The notes beneath the pieces are model-generated. The model made no database searches, had not been told where the DNA came from, and saw nothing but the letters and a program-made list of their open reading frames with translations. This document shows, piece by piece, positions 1 to 6,859 of a stretch of DNA of 8,866 nucleotides (its first letter is position 1; every line of letters begins with the position of its first letter). Source of the DNA: Candidatus Latescibacterota bacterium. Its GTDB lineage: Bacteria; JAAXHH01. The translations under genes and the position numbers were made by a program. The stretch is from positions 1 to 8,866 of the forward strand of contig JAJECR010000272.1 of the NCBI GenBank assembly GCA_022821935.1, in the 5' to 3' direction.

Positions 1-742
1 CGAAGAATGGCAGTTGGGGAGGTCTCGCCGTTCCCGCGATCTGTATGGCCCCGATGGAGTTGCCCGTTTCAGCCAGGATGAGTGATTCGGCGTAGAACCC
101 GCCCAGGTAAAAGCAGGCGGCGGGCCGTTCGCGCACGATGATGCCGTCGACAGCCGCCGCGTAGGCGAACTGGGCGTCTGATACGTAGTGTATGTCGTCC
201 TCCTGGTACGCGTCGGGACGTCCCGCGGACAGGTAGGACTGCTGCACGGTCTCGCGCGCCACGCTCATGACGAGGGACTTGCGCACGGGCACGTGCAGCC
301 TGGAATCGTATCCCGCGATGATGGTGGCGAGATGGCCCAGCAGGTTCATGGACGCGATGGTCTGCACTTCGTCCATGTCGTTCAGGCCGGGAACGTAGAG
401 GATGGGCTTGCCCATCTCCGTCGCCCTGCCCACGGCCTCCTCCACCGTTTCCAGGCCGGCGATCTTGCGAATGAAAAGGGGCCGGCCCGAGGAGGCCAGT
501 ACGACGTAAAGCAGAATGGCGCCCGTCAGGATGATGCCGAGGACCAGGGCCTGGGTCCGGTCCGTGTTGAACCACCCGGATTCAGCGGCAGCCTGGGCGA
601 ATGCGGGATCGGCCTGCAGCGCGGCGACAAGTGCCGTGCACACGAGCGCCACGCGGATCAAACCGTTCCCGAGGACCGCGCAAATCAGCACAATCGGAAG
701 GGAAACGGCACGCGGACTGCGGACGGTTCGAGGGAAGTGCAT
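1..742 (-). CDS. DUF6754-like membrane protein, C-terminus cut by window edge
   Basis: Open frame of 247 codons starting at ATG 742..740 and running off the left edge without a stop. Residues about 13-42 are hydrophobic and followed by ADPAFAQA, which resembles a signal peptide with cleavage after AFA; a clear membrane segment follows at about 65-83 (ALVLGIILTGAILLYVVLA). The soluble part after residue 90 contains GRATEMGKPILYVPGLNDMD (105-124), then alternating helices and strands and ETGNSIGAIQIAGTARPPQLPF near the cut. From memory this pattern matches the DUF6754 family, whose function is unknown. The start overlaps the stop of the upstream gene by one base (TGATG), and GGAGG lies four bases upstream (751..747), so translation is probably coupled. 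The protein likely faces the membrane and is the last visible member of the MutL-like cassette. The coding call is firm; the family name is recalled, not searched. Confidence 0.82.
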   Translation of the reverse strand, partial: MHFPRTVRSPRAVSLPIVLICAVLGNGLIRVALVCTALVAALQADPAFAQAAAESGWFNTDRTQALVLGIILTGAILLYVVLASSGRPLFIRKIAGLETVEEAVGRATEMGKPILYVPGLNDMDEVQTIASMNLLGHLATIIAGYDSRLHVPVRKSLVMSVARETVQQSYLSAGRPDAYQEDDIHYVSDAQFAYAAAVDGIIVRERPAACFYLGGFYAESLILAETGNSIGAIQIAGTARPPQLPFF

Positions 743-1866
743 CAGGCCTCCACGATCTCCACGTTGGCTCGGGGCACCGTCACGATCTCTCCGTTCTTCC
801 TGCGGGCTTCCAGTACGCGGGCGAGGGCGCCCGTGGGAAGCCTCACGGACCGTTCGGGCAACGACGCCACCGTGGCGATTTCCCCGAACCAAGGCTTGCG
901 GATCAGGCGCACCAGAGATCCCGATTCCAGGCCCCGGCCCGCCGAGTCCGATCGTTCCGACGGTACTTCCACGGTGTCGGACCTGATGATGATTTCGGGG
1001 CGTATCACGCCCGCCCGGACCTGCGTGGCGCCGCTCATGGAGGCTTCCCGGCCCTCCAGGGAAAGTAGCAATTCGAAGGTGCGTTCGGCCATGGACAACC
1101 GCCCGAATCCTTCGGTGACGACCACGGTCAGGCCGATGTCTTCCCCACCGGTTACCGCGACGCCGATCTGATATCCCAGGAGGGTCCCGATGTCGTGGTA
1201 CTGCATACCGCCCACCACCACGCCGGACGCGCCAATCTCTATCAATTTACGCAACGCGTCAAGGGTGATCATGGATCCACCGCAGACGATCTGTCCCTCG
1301 CAGCGTTCATCGACCATATCCCCGGTGATCTCGTCTTCGGCCGATTGGACGATAGAGCGTATTGGCGCGTGTACTTCGCCCCCTACGCCGAAGATCCCCT
1401 GAATGCAGGCACCGACCGTTTCCACCACGACGCCCTCTCCGGGAAGGAGTTCGGCGACCCTGCCGTCGAGGTAAGCATTGATCCTCACCGGCGTCGACGG
1501 TTCCCGAATGAGCACCTGGCCGGTCACTTCCGAAACCATTTCGATCGTTCCGCTTTCGGGGCACCTGACGCTGGATTTGAACAACCCGAAAATCCCCTTT
1601 GATTCGGCGATCAACTCGCCTTTCGACACCGGGTCTTTCCGTTGTTTAAGCATGCAGCCCGGCACGTCCTCGGGCGCAATGGCCAGGGCATTGGCGACAT
1701 TGACGTTGTGCACCGGGCCGGGCAGGTAGGTTTCGGCGACCACGGTATCGGGCCGCACCCGGTCACCGACCTGCACCACCACCTGTCCGCTCAGGGGAAG
1801 GCGGCGCGTCTTGGAGACAACGGTCCGGGGCGATACGCGCAGGCCCGAAGTATAGGCGTGGGCCAT
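742..1866 (-). CDS. Barrel-sandwich/KOW-domain protein of unknown function, partner of MutL-like ATPase
   Basis: 374 residues. Residues about 22-46 (LPLSGQVVVQVGDRVRPDTV) and about 82-150 (KGELIAESKGIFG, then CPESGTIEMVSEVTGQVLI) look like lipoyl/barrel-sandwich hybrid strands, where a conserved Gly-Asp-x-Val turn precedes the strand. Residues about 150-290 look Rossmann-like, with GQIVCGGSMITLDALRKLIE (191-210) and GASGVVVGGM (212-221). Residues about 316-372 (GSLVRLIRKPWFGEIATVA to VPRANVEIVE) resemble a KOW/SH3-like barrel of the NusG type. No catalytic motif is recognisable and no membrane segment is seen. The ATG overlaps the stop of the MutL-like gene by one base (TGATG), with GGAGG at 1878..1874, seven bases upstream, which settles the start. 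Its strict coupling to the ATPase and to the membrane protein suggests it joins them in one complex; this is inference. The domain calls rest on pattern recognition by eye. Confidence 0.85.
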   Translation of the reverse strand: MAHAYTSGLRVSPRTVVSKTRRLPLSGQVVVQVGDRVRPDTVVAETYLPGPVHNVNVANALAIAPEDVPGCMLKQRKDPVSKGELIAESKGIFGLFKSSVRCPESGTIEMVSEVTGQVLIREPSTPVRINAYLDGRVAELLPGEGVVVETVGACIQGIFGVGGEVHAPIRSIVQSAEDEITGDMVDERCEGQIVCGGSMITLDALRKLIEIGASGVVVGGMQYHDIGTLLGYQIGVAVTGGEDIGLTVVVTEGFGRLSMAERTFELLLSLEGREASMSGATQVRAGVIRPEIIIRSDTVEVPSERSDSAGRGLESGSLVRLIRKPWFGEIATVASLPERSVRLPTGALARVLEARRKNGEIVTVPRANVEIVEA

Positions 1867-3668
1867 CAGACGGCCTCCGGATAGATGTCGAGCGCGCGAT
1901 AGCCTCTTTGCAGCATCTCTACCCTTTCAGCATCGGCCGCGGCCAGATGAAGCGGTCTTCCGCGCGTATCGATGATCACACCCACCGGTCCGTTCCGCAC
2001 GGTACGGGTGACCGGCGCGCCCCTGCCGGCGCCGACGTCGAACCCCCGGGCCGGCGCGACCTCCAGGACGACCTCATCCGCCTCCCCGGTCGGGATCGCG
2101 GCCAGTTCGCCCACGGAGGCCTCGTACACGGCTTCCACACCCGCTGCCTTTGCCTTCACCTTCACGCAGGACGCACCCGCCGAACCCGTGCCGACAGGGG
2201 CGACGCAGGGTCCGAGGTGAACGAGACAGTCCCGGTCGAACACCTCCAGCGCGGCGGCCTCATGCACGGTGGAAAGCACGCCCAGGTGAGGCATCATGAA
2301 GATGCTGTCGACCGCCAGGTTCGTGATGCCCTGCGGCTGGAAGGCGTCTACCATCATCAGCGCGGCCTGCGACCGTCGCGGCGCGTGGGAAAGCACGCCC
2401 CCGCTGCCTATGATCAGGTCCAGGTTCAACAGGTCGACCAGGGTCTGGCCGCCTGTCTGCTGGTCGAAGGTGTCCGATATCGTTCGGTGCTGTTGTACGC
2501 CTTTCAACTCCACGGCGAAGTTTCTGTGCTGCTCGAAGGCCAGGCGCAAAGCTTCCCGGGCCACGGCCTGCTCGATGACCAGTTCCTCCAAGGTCTGGGG
2601 AATGCTGGTGGGGCGGATCATCTTGTTGCCCAGGCGATCCTTCAGGTCGGCGTCCGTCATGTCAAAGGGAAGCCACCGTCCGATCGCTTCCAGTCCCGCT
2701 TCGGTCAATACGTTCGAAATGCTGTAGCTCATGCCGAGATTGGCGCTGACGGTCCGGTTGAAGGCGCCGCCGAAGACCGAAAACACATCAGTGGTCGCTC
2801 CGCCGATGTCCACGCCGACCACGTCGATGTCGCCGCGGTCCGCGACGACCCGCACCATCCTTCCCACGGCGCCGGGCGTGGGCATGATCGGCACGTGGGT
2901 CCATTCCATCAGGTCGCGGTATCCCGGCGCCTGGGCCATCACGTGTTCCATGAACAGGGTATGGATCCGCTCCCGGGCGGGACCCAGATGCTCCGCCTCG
3001 AGCACGGGGCGCAGGTTGTCTACCTGGCTGAGTTCCGTCCTGTCTTCCAGGATCCGACCGACGTCCTCCCGGGCGTCGACGTTTCCGGCGTAGATGACCG
3101 GCAGATTGTAGCCGCTTCCCAGCCTGGGTCTCGGGTCCGCGGCGGAGATCAGTTCGGCCATCTCAACCACGTGGGACTTTGTACCCCCGTCCACTCCGCC
3201 GGACAGCAGGATCATGTCCGGCCGGAGCTGGCGTATGCGTTCGATGCGTTCGTGGGGAAGGCGCCCGTCGTTGGAAGCCAGAGCCTCCATGACGATGGCG
3301 CCCGCGCCCAGGGCCGCCCGTTCGGCGCTTTCCGCTGTCATGCTTTTGACCACGCCGGCCACCATCATCTGGAGCCCGCCACCGGCGCTGCTCGTCGAGA
3401 CGTAGATGTCCACTCCGCGGCCACCGTCCGCCGGCGAGACGATCCGATCCCCGTCGAGGATCTCGCGGCCGGACTGCTCCTCCACCTCGCGCACCGCGTT
3501 GAGGACGCCCCGCGTGACGTCCTCGAAAGGCGCCTCCACGGTGGTGGGCGCCTCGCCGCGAACGACGAGACGATAGGAACCGGCACGTTTCTCGACCAGG
3601 ATGGCCTTTGTGGTGGTGCTGCCACAGTCCGTGGCCAGAATGACCCTGACCTCTGATGGATCGATCAT
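1866..3668 (-). CDS. MutL/GlmL-like ASKHA-family ATPase with C-terminal extension
   Basis: 600 residues, member of the glutamate mutase L (MutL/GlmL) family of ASKHA-fold ATPases. Phosphate-1 loop at residues 11-21 (LATDCGSTTTK, Asp14), phosphate-2 loop at 283-295 (VVGVDIGGATTDV, Asp287), and an adenosine-type glycine loop at 419-427 (IIGSGGVLS). SGGVDGG at 156-162 is another glycine-rich turn. In clostridia GlmL is encoded with the B12-dependent glutamate mutase subunits and is thought to protect or reactivate the enzyme; those proteins are about 460 residues. Here residues about 480-600 form an extra region rich in strands (APVGTGSAGASCVKVKAK, then VRNGPVGVIIDTRGRPL). No mutase gene is nearby, so the partner is unlikely to be glutamate mutase in this locus. 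ATG at 3668..3666 gives a start directly before the first strand; only a weak GAG precedes it. It is separated by 64 bases from the small gene upstream and coupled to the gene downstream. Confidence 0.9.
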   Translation of the reverse strand: MIDPSEVRVILATDCGSTTTKAILVEKRAGSYRLVVRGEAPTTVEAPFEDVTRGVLNAVREVEEQSGREILDGDRIVSPADGGRGVDIYVSTSSAGGGLQMMVAGVVKSMTAESAERAALGAGAIVMEALASNDGRLPHERIERIRQLRPDMILLSGGVDGGTKSHVVEMAELISAADPRPRLGSGYNLPVIYAGNVDAREDVGRILEDRTELSQVDNLRPVLEAEHLGPARERIHTLFMEHVMAQAPGYRDLMEWTHVPIMPTPGAVGRMVRVVADRGDIDVVGVDIGGATTDVFSVFGGAFNRTVSANLGMSYSISNVLTEAGLEAIGRWLPFDMTDADLKDRLGNKMIRPTSIPQTLEELVIEQAVAREALRLAFEQHRNFAVELKGVQQHRTISDTFDQQTGGQTLVDLLNLDLIIGSGGVLSHAPRRSQAALMMVDAFQPQGITNLAVDSIFMMPHLGVLSTVHEAAALEVFDRDCLVHLGPCVAPVGTGSAGASCVKVKAKAAGVEAVYEASVGELAAIPTGEADEVVLEVAPARGFDVGAGRGAPVTRTVRNGPVGVIIDTRGRPLHLAAADAERVEMLQRGYRALDIYPEAV

Positions 3669-3732
3669 GGCATATCGTCTCGCGTTTCGCGGGTCCCCGG
3701 ATTCAGGATATCCAGAGGTACCTGGTTGCCGA

Positions 3733-4014
3733 TCAGTCCGCTTCGGAAGCGTGGTGTTCGATACGCTGGATCAGGAACTCCACGTTCTCCCGGCGCTCGA
3801 TGGCCTCGGCAATCCGGTCGTACTCCGACGCATCCACTACCATGTGAATGAAGGGACTCAAGAACGCCATGAACTGGCCGCCCAGAAACGAGAGGGGTTT
3901 CATGGATTCCAGGAAAAGTACCGCGGGCGCGGTGAGTTCGCGCGCGACCACGGCCTCGGCGATCCGGTCGAGCAGGGCCTGTTGTTCCGCCAGGTTTCCG
4001 GTTGAATCACTCAT
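3733..4014 (-). CDS. Small hydrophobic-core protein of unknown function, first gene of MutL-like cassette
   Basis: 93 residues from ATG 4014..4012. A predicted helix (LAEQQALLDRIAEAVVAREL, 8-27) leads into a hydrophobic stretch (TAPAVLFLESMKPLSFLGGQ at 28-47, then FMAFLSPFIHMVV, 48-60), followed by a charged helix (YDRIAEAIERRENVEFLIQR, 65-84). The hydrophobic part holds Glu36 and Lys39, so it may be an amphipathic or peripheral membrane element rather than a simple spanning helix. I do not recognise a named domain; I have an impression that similar small proteins with LTAPAxxFLESxKPL precede MutL-like genes elsewhere, but this is unverified. A longer reading from ATG 4086 adds 24 residues, including a low-complexity QADQADQA tract encoded by a 9-base tandem repeat; it has no good ribosome-binding site, so the shorter start is preferred. 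The gene lies 81 bases after the dioxygenase stop (9 with the long start) and 64 bases before the ATPase. Confidence 0.72.
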   Translation of the reverse strand: MSDSTGNLAEQQALLDRIAEAVVARELTAPAVLFLESMKPLSFLGGQFMAFLSPFIHMVVDASEYDRIAEAIERRENVEFLIQRIEHHASEAD

Positions 4015-4020
4015 GCCAAT

Positions 4021-4047
4021 CGCCTGGTCCGCCTGATCCGCCTGCCC
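4021..4047. repeat. Three tandem 9-base units upstream of small gene
   Basis: Three consecutive units, cgcctggtc, cgcctgatc and cgcctgccc, share CGCCTG with a 9-base period. Read on the minus strand they would encode QAD-QAD-type repeats in the upstream extension of the small gene at 3733-4014. They sit directly before its preferred ATG. The unit count is too low to say more than that local slippage probably occurred here. Confidence 0.55.
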
Positions 4048-4095
4048 AGTCTGGCAGACCCGGACCTGCAACGGATAGTACGGCATATCACCGAC

Positions 4096-4947
4096 TCAGC
4101 TTATCACGAATTCCGGGCCCGCGTGCCTGCCGATCCATTCGCGCAGTGGGATGTCTTCGGGCAGGGGCGACGTAAAGCCGTGGCCGCCCGATGGCCCTGC
4201 GCCCAGGAGCTGTCTGCGGATGGGGTCGCTGCGGTCCATGTAGTGGTTCACGGTCATGTTGTCCCGGGGACGCAGCCAGCGGTAGCTGTAGCCGTAGAAA
4301 AGCACCTTTCGGGTGATATCGGAATAGTTGATGCCGGAGGCGTGCCAGAGACGGCGATCGAAAAACACGGCGTCGCCAGGCGCGGCCTGGATCGGCACGG
4401 CGCCTTCCGGATCCAACGCCTCGTTTTCGGGAAACTTGATCGCTTCTCTCCGGTGGCTGCCTGGAATGGCATGGAAATTGCCCCGGTCGGTCGCCGTGCA
4501 GTCGCTCAGGAAGAAGGCCACTTTCAGCGACACCCGGGGACGGGGCGTGGTCTCAAGGTCGATGTTCAGCCTGCCACTGTCCTGGTGCCAGCCCAGGCGT
4601 CGTTTCTTCGGTTTCTCACCCGCCGGCCAAGGAGGCGATACGATCAAATGGGAATGGTATAGCTGAATGTGCCAGCCGAGGATGCCCCAGACCTTGGGGA
4701 AGGTCTTCGGCCAGTCGAGCAGTTCCAGCAGCATATCATCCCGGCCGATAATATCGAAGTGGTTCAGGACGCTGTAGGCGCCTTTTCCCTCTTTCGACCG
4801 GTGCTCCTCGTCGATGCCGTCGGCAATGCGGTTCAGTGGTTCGACCATGTCTGCCGGCAGGACGTTCTCCACAATGAAATAGCCCTGTTCATCGAAGAGA
4901 CGACGTTCTTCGTCCGTCAGGCAGTAGGCAAGACAGGAAGGGTCCAC
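4096..4947 (-). CDS. PhyH-family Fe(II)/2-oxoglutarate-dependent dioxygenase
   Basis: 283 residues, a usual length for the phytanoyl-CoA dioxygenase (PhyH) family, cytosolic enzymes that hydroxylate small organic substrates using Fe(II), oxygen and 2-oxoglutarate. The N-terminal LTDEERRLFDEQGYFIVENV (10-29) is the typical opening. The iron-binding facial triad is visible: GWHQDSGR gives His121 and Asp123, and RLWHASGIN gives His202; Arg213 in ITRKVLFYGY is the likely 2-oxoglutarate anchor. GNFHAIPGSH (156-165) is the family loop before the distal strand. The start is GTG (4947..4945), supported by GGGAGG at 4959..4954 with six bases of spacing. The substrate cannot be read from sequence. It follows the sulfatase on the same strand after 161 bases, where a possible promoter lies, so it may be expressed separately. 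Many related proteins in uncultured marine bacteria occur near sulfatases and Gfo/Idh/MocA oxidoreductases, which suggests breakdown of an unusual natural compound; that is inference. Confidence 0.92.
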   Translation of the reverse strand: MDPSCLAYCLTDEERRLFDEQGYFIVENVLPADMVEPLNRIADGIDEEHRSKEGKGAYSVLNHFDIIGRDDMLLELLDWPKTFPKVWGILGWHIQLYHSHLIVSPPWPAGEKPKKRRLGWHQDSGRLNIDLETTPRPRVSLKVAFFLSDCTATDRGNFHAIPGSHRREAIKFPENEALDPEGAVPIQAAPGDAVFFDRRLWHASGINYSDITRKVLFYGYSYRWLRPRDNMTVNHYMDRSDPIRRQLLGAGPSGGHGFTSPLPEDIPLREWIGRHAGPEFVIS

Positions 4948-4953
4948 GGCAGT

Positions 4954-4959
4954 CCTCCC
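4954..4959 (-). promoter_or_regulatory. Ribosome-binding site that fixes a GTG start
   Basis: GGGAGG on the minus strand, six bases before the GTG at 4947..4945. It is the strongest nearby purine run and supports GTG as the true start of the dioxygenase gene. Confidence 0.75.
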
Positions 4960-4996
4960 GGTTCGGAGACGCGGAGAGCACGATTCGTACCTGTGT

Positions 4997-5025
4997 TTCT
5001 TAACGATTCAAAGTAAGTCGGTCAA
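4997..5025 (-). promoter_or_regulatory. Possible sigma70-type promoter for the dioxygenase gene
   Basis: On the minus strand TTGACC (5025..5020) is followed after exactly 17 bases by TAAGAA (5002..4997). The -35 box matches the consensus at five of six positions, the -10 box at three of six. It lies in the most AT-rich part of the gap between sulfatase and dioxygenase, about 50 bases before the GTG start. The weak -10 box makes this tentative. Confidence 0.3.
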
Positions 5026-5108
5026 CAACTTTGAAGTCCGGATCAAGCGCGCCGCCGGACCGGACCGGGCACACCATTGTTCGGGGTCGCGAAACGCCGC
5101 CGCACCGG

Positions 5109-6746
5109 TCACGCTTCCCGTACCACGAACCGCGCCTCGATATCGGGGCTTTCCGCGTACCCGATGCGTATCGACCGGGCCCTCAACTGGTGCTCGCCGG
5201 CCTCCAGGCGAAGCGGCTCGGTGTACAACAGCCAGTGCGGGTTTTCCCCCGAGTCGAAGGTATAGGCAATGGATGCTCCCTGTGTCGCGCAGTGAAGCTG
5301 CAGCAGCAAGGGGCCGTGGAACGTGCCGCCTTCCAGTGCCGGTTCAATTCCGGGACTATCCTCGCATATGGGTACGCAGACCACGGGAGCGGTCTCTGGC
5401 TGGCGTCCCTCCGGATACCAGTTCCGGACCATTTCACTTTCGGGGATGCGGCCCATGTCGCCCACTTCTTCGAGCCATTCATCGAGGGCCGCGCGCATCC
5501 GCTCCAGGTCGCCCCTCACCCGTGGTTCCCCGGCCTGCTTGGTCGGCCCGTTCGACCCGGCCAGGTTGTTTAGTTCATGGGGATCTTCAACCGTGTCGTA
5601 GAATTCCTCGACGGGCCTGGGGTACCGGAACAGGGCCGACTGCGCCTCGTTAAGGCCGCCTTCCATGTGCAGCCTCCACATTTCCTGCATGATCGGGTGC
5701 TTGTTTCGATAGGGTATCCAGGAAAGGTACGGGAGGTCCGGCCGGTAGTTCCGGATGTACTTGTACCGCCCGTCCCGTACGGCTCTGACCATGTCGTAGG
5801 ATACGTCGTGGCGGTCCCGGCTGGCGAAGACGTAGCTGCGCGGGGGTCGGGTCTGGTCCCCGAGAAACGCGCGGCCCTGGATGTGACCTGGAATCTCGAC
5901 GCCGGCCAGGGACAGCATTGTGGGGCCGAGGTCGATCGTACTGACCAGGTCGCCGCGCACCTGTCCCCCGCCCAGTTCCGGCCCCCTTGCGATCAGCGGC
6001 ACGTGAATCCCCGCGTCGTAGGGCCAGCGCTTGCCGCGGGGCAGGGGACCGTGGTCGCTCCAGTTGAACACATACGTGTTGTCCGCGAGCCCGTCTTCTT
6101 CCAACTGCTCGAGCAGGGCACCGAACTCCCGGTCGTTATGCGCGATGTGCGTATACATACGGGCAAGGGCCGTCCTGACCTTCGGCGTGTCGGGCAGGTG
6201 GGGCGGCGGCTCGATTTCATCGGGATCGAATTCCGGCGCCGGGCACTTCTCCGGCCACATCCCGCTTTCGTGGCTGCGCATGAGGTTGAATACCGCGAAG
6301 AAGGGCTGGTCCGGATCCGGCCGGTTACGCCAGTGGGCGGTATTTCCGAGATCGTCCCAGGCCGTCAGCGGCGGATCGAACTGGTAGTCGGTCTTGAAGT
6401 TGTTCGTGCAGTAGTAGCCCGCGCCCCTCAGGTATTCGGTGAAGCACTTGACGTAGTGGGGCGGGACCGCGGAATAGGGCGTGGGCATTTCCGGAGTATC
6501 GGGGTGTACGTGGGTGGTCCGCATGTGGTGCGTGCCGATGGATATGGCGTACATCCCGGTGATGATCGCCGACCGGGCCGGGGCGCAGACTCCAGACGTG
6601 GAATAGCACCGCGTCCACCGGCAACCCTGGGACGCGAAGCGGTCCACGTTCGGCGTGCGGGACACCGGGTCGCCGTAGCAGCCGTAGTAGGGACCGGTGT
6701 CTTCGAAGGAAATCCACAGGATGTTCGGTCTGGACCGGGAAGGCAC
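5109..6746 (-). CDS. Sulfatase (formylglycine-dependent, N-sulfoglucosamine sulfohydrolase-like) with C-terminal extension
   Basis: 545 residues. The sulfatase signature SGVCAPARSAIITG (51-64) carries Cys54 and Arg58 of CxPxR; the Cys is expected to be converted to formylglycine by a maturase not present here. Other visible active-site parts: SFEDTGPYYGCYGD (13-26, with Glu15-Asp16 in place of the common Asp-Asp), RSHESGMW (157-164) and NWSDHGPLPRGKRWPYDAGI (228-247, metal ligands Asp231-His232 and Lys239). EEFYDTVEDPHELNNLA (380-396) ends the sulfatase core. Residues about 455-545 resemble a chitobiase/hexosaminidase C-terminal beta-sandwich (IAYTFDSGENPHWLLYTEPL). The FED and HES motifs recall the S1_8 or sulfohydrolase-like group of planctomycete-type sulfatases; substrate unknown. 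There is no signal peptide, since the core begins at residue 7, so the enzyme is probably cytosolic. Start is GTG (6746..6744), with GAGGGG at 6757..6752. Confidence 0.93.
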   Translation of the reverse strand: MPSRSRPNILWISFEDTGPYYGCYGDPVSRTPNVDRFASQGCRWTRCYSTSGVCAPARSAIITGMYAISIGTHHMRTTHVHPDTPEMPTPYSAVPPHYVKCFTEYLRGAGYYCTNNFKTDYQFDPPLTAWDDLGNTAHWRNRPDPDQPFFAVFNLMRSHESGMWPEKCPAPEFDPDEIEPPPHLPDTPKVRTALARMYTHIAHNDREFGALLEQLEEDGLADNTYVFNWSDHGPLPRGKRWPYDAGIHVPLIARGPELGGGQVRGDLVSTIDLGPTMLSLAGVEIPGHIQGRAFLGDQTRPPRSYVFASRDRHDVSYDMVRAVRDGRYKYIRNYRPDLPYLSWIPYRNKHPIMQEMWRLHMEGGLNEAQSALFRYPRPVEEFYDTVEDPHELNNLAGSNGPTKQAGEPRVRGDLERMRAALDEWLEEVGDMGRIPESEMVRNWYPEGRQPETAPVVCVPICEDSPGIEPALEGGTFHGPLLLQLHCATQGASIAYTFDSGENPHWLLYTEPLRLEAGEHQLRARSIRIGYAESPDIEARFVVREA

Positions 6747-6751
6747 GGGGG

Positions 6752-6771
6752 CCCCTCATTCTTCGAATGAG
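6752..6771 (-). promoter_or_regulatory. Ribosome-binding site of sulfatase inside a perfect hairpin
   Basis: On the minus strand CTCATTC (6771..6765), loop GAA, and GAATGAG (6761..6755) form a seven-base-pair perfect stem. Its 3' arm contains the GAG of the GAGGGG ribosome-binding site (6757..6752), which stands five bases before the GTG start. The RNA hairpin could partly hide the site. Function is untested. Confidence 0.4.
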
Positions 6772-6859
6772 TCGTTCTATCTAAACTCTTTATTTACTGC
6801 TATTTGAGTGTTTGTCCGTATACCGCTAGATCATCGAACGGGATATGGGTTGATTCCGA

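Noticed and set aside
69..575. Open frame of 168 codons on the minus strand
   Set aside because: It is a different frame of the DUF6754-like gene; its product is rich in Arg, His, Gly and Pro, while the other frame gives membrane segments and is open to the edge.
188..1171. Open frame of 327 codons on the plus strand
   Set aside because: It crosses two genes on the other strand (DUF6754-like and KOW protein) and shows no family features.
1908..3656. Open frame of 582 codons on the plus strand
   Set aside because: It lies fully opposite the MutL-like gene, has His/Arg/Gly-rich composition with no recognisable motif, and is explained by GC-rich third positions of the true gene.
5036..5060. 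Inverted repeat GTCCGG/CCGGAC after the sulfatase stop as terminator
   Set aside because: Only six base pairs with a 13-base loop and no T run on the minus strand, so a terminator is not supported.
6325..6759. Minus-strand frame starting at the ATG 13 bases upstream of the sulfatase GTG
   Set aside because: It is out of frame with the sulfatase and gives an Arg/Pro-rich product without motifs; the GTG start has the better ribosome-binding site.
5577..6770. Open frame of 397 codons on the plus strand
   Set aside because: Antisense to the sulfatase, whose catalytic motifs are intact; the plus-strand product is Val/Arg/Gly-rich with no domain.
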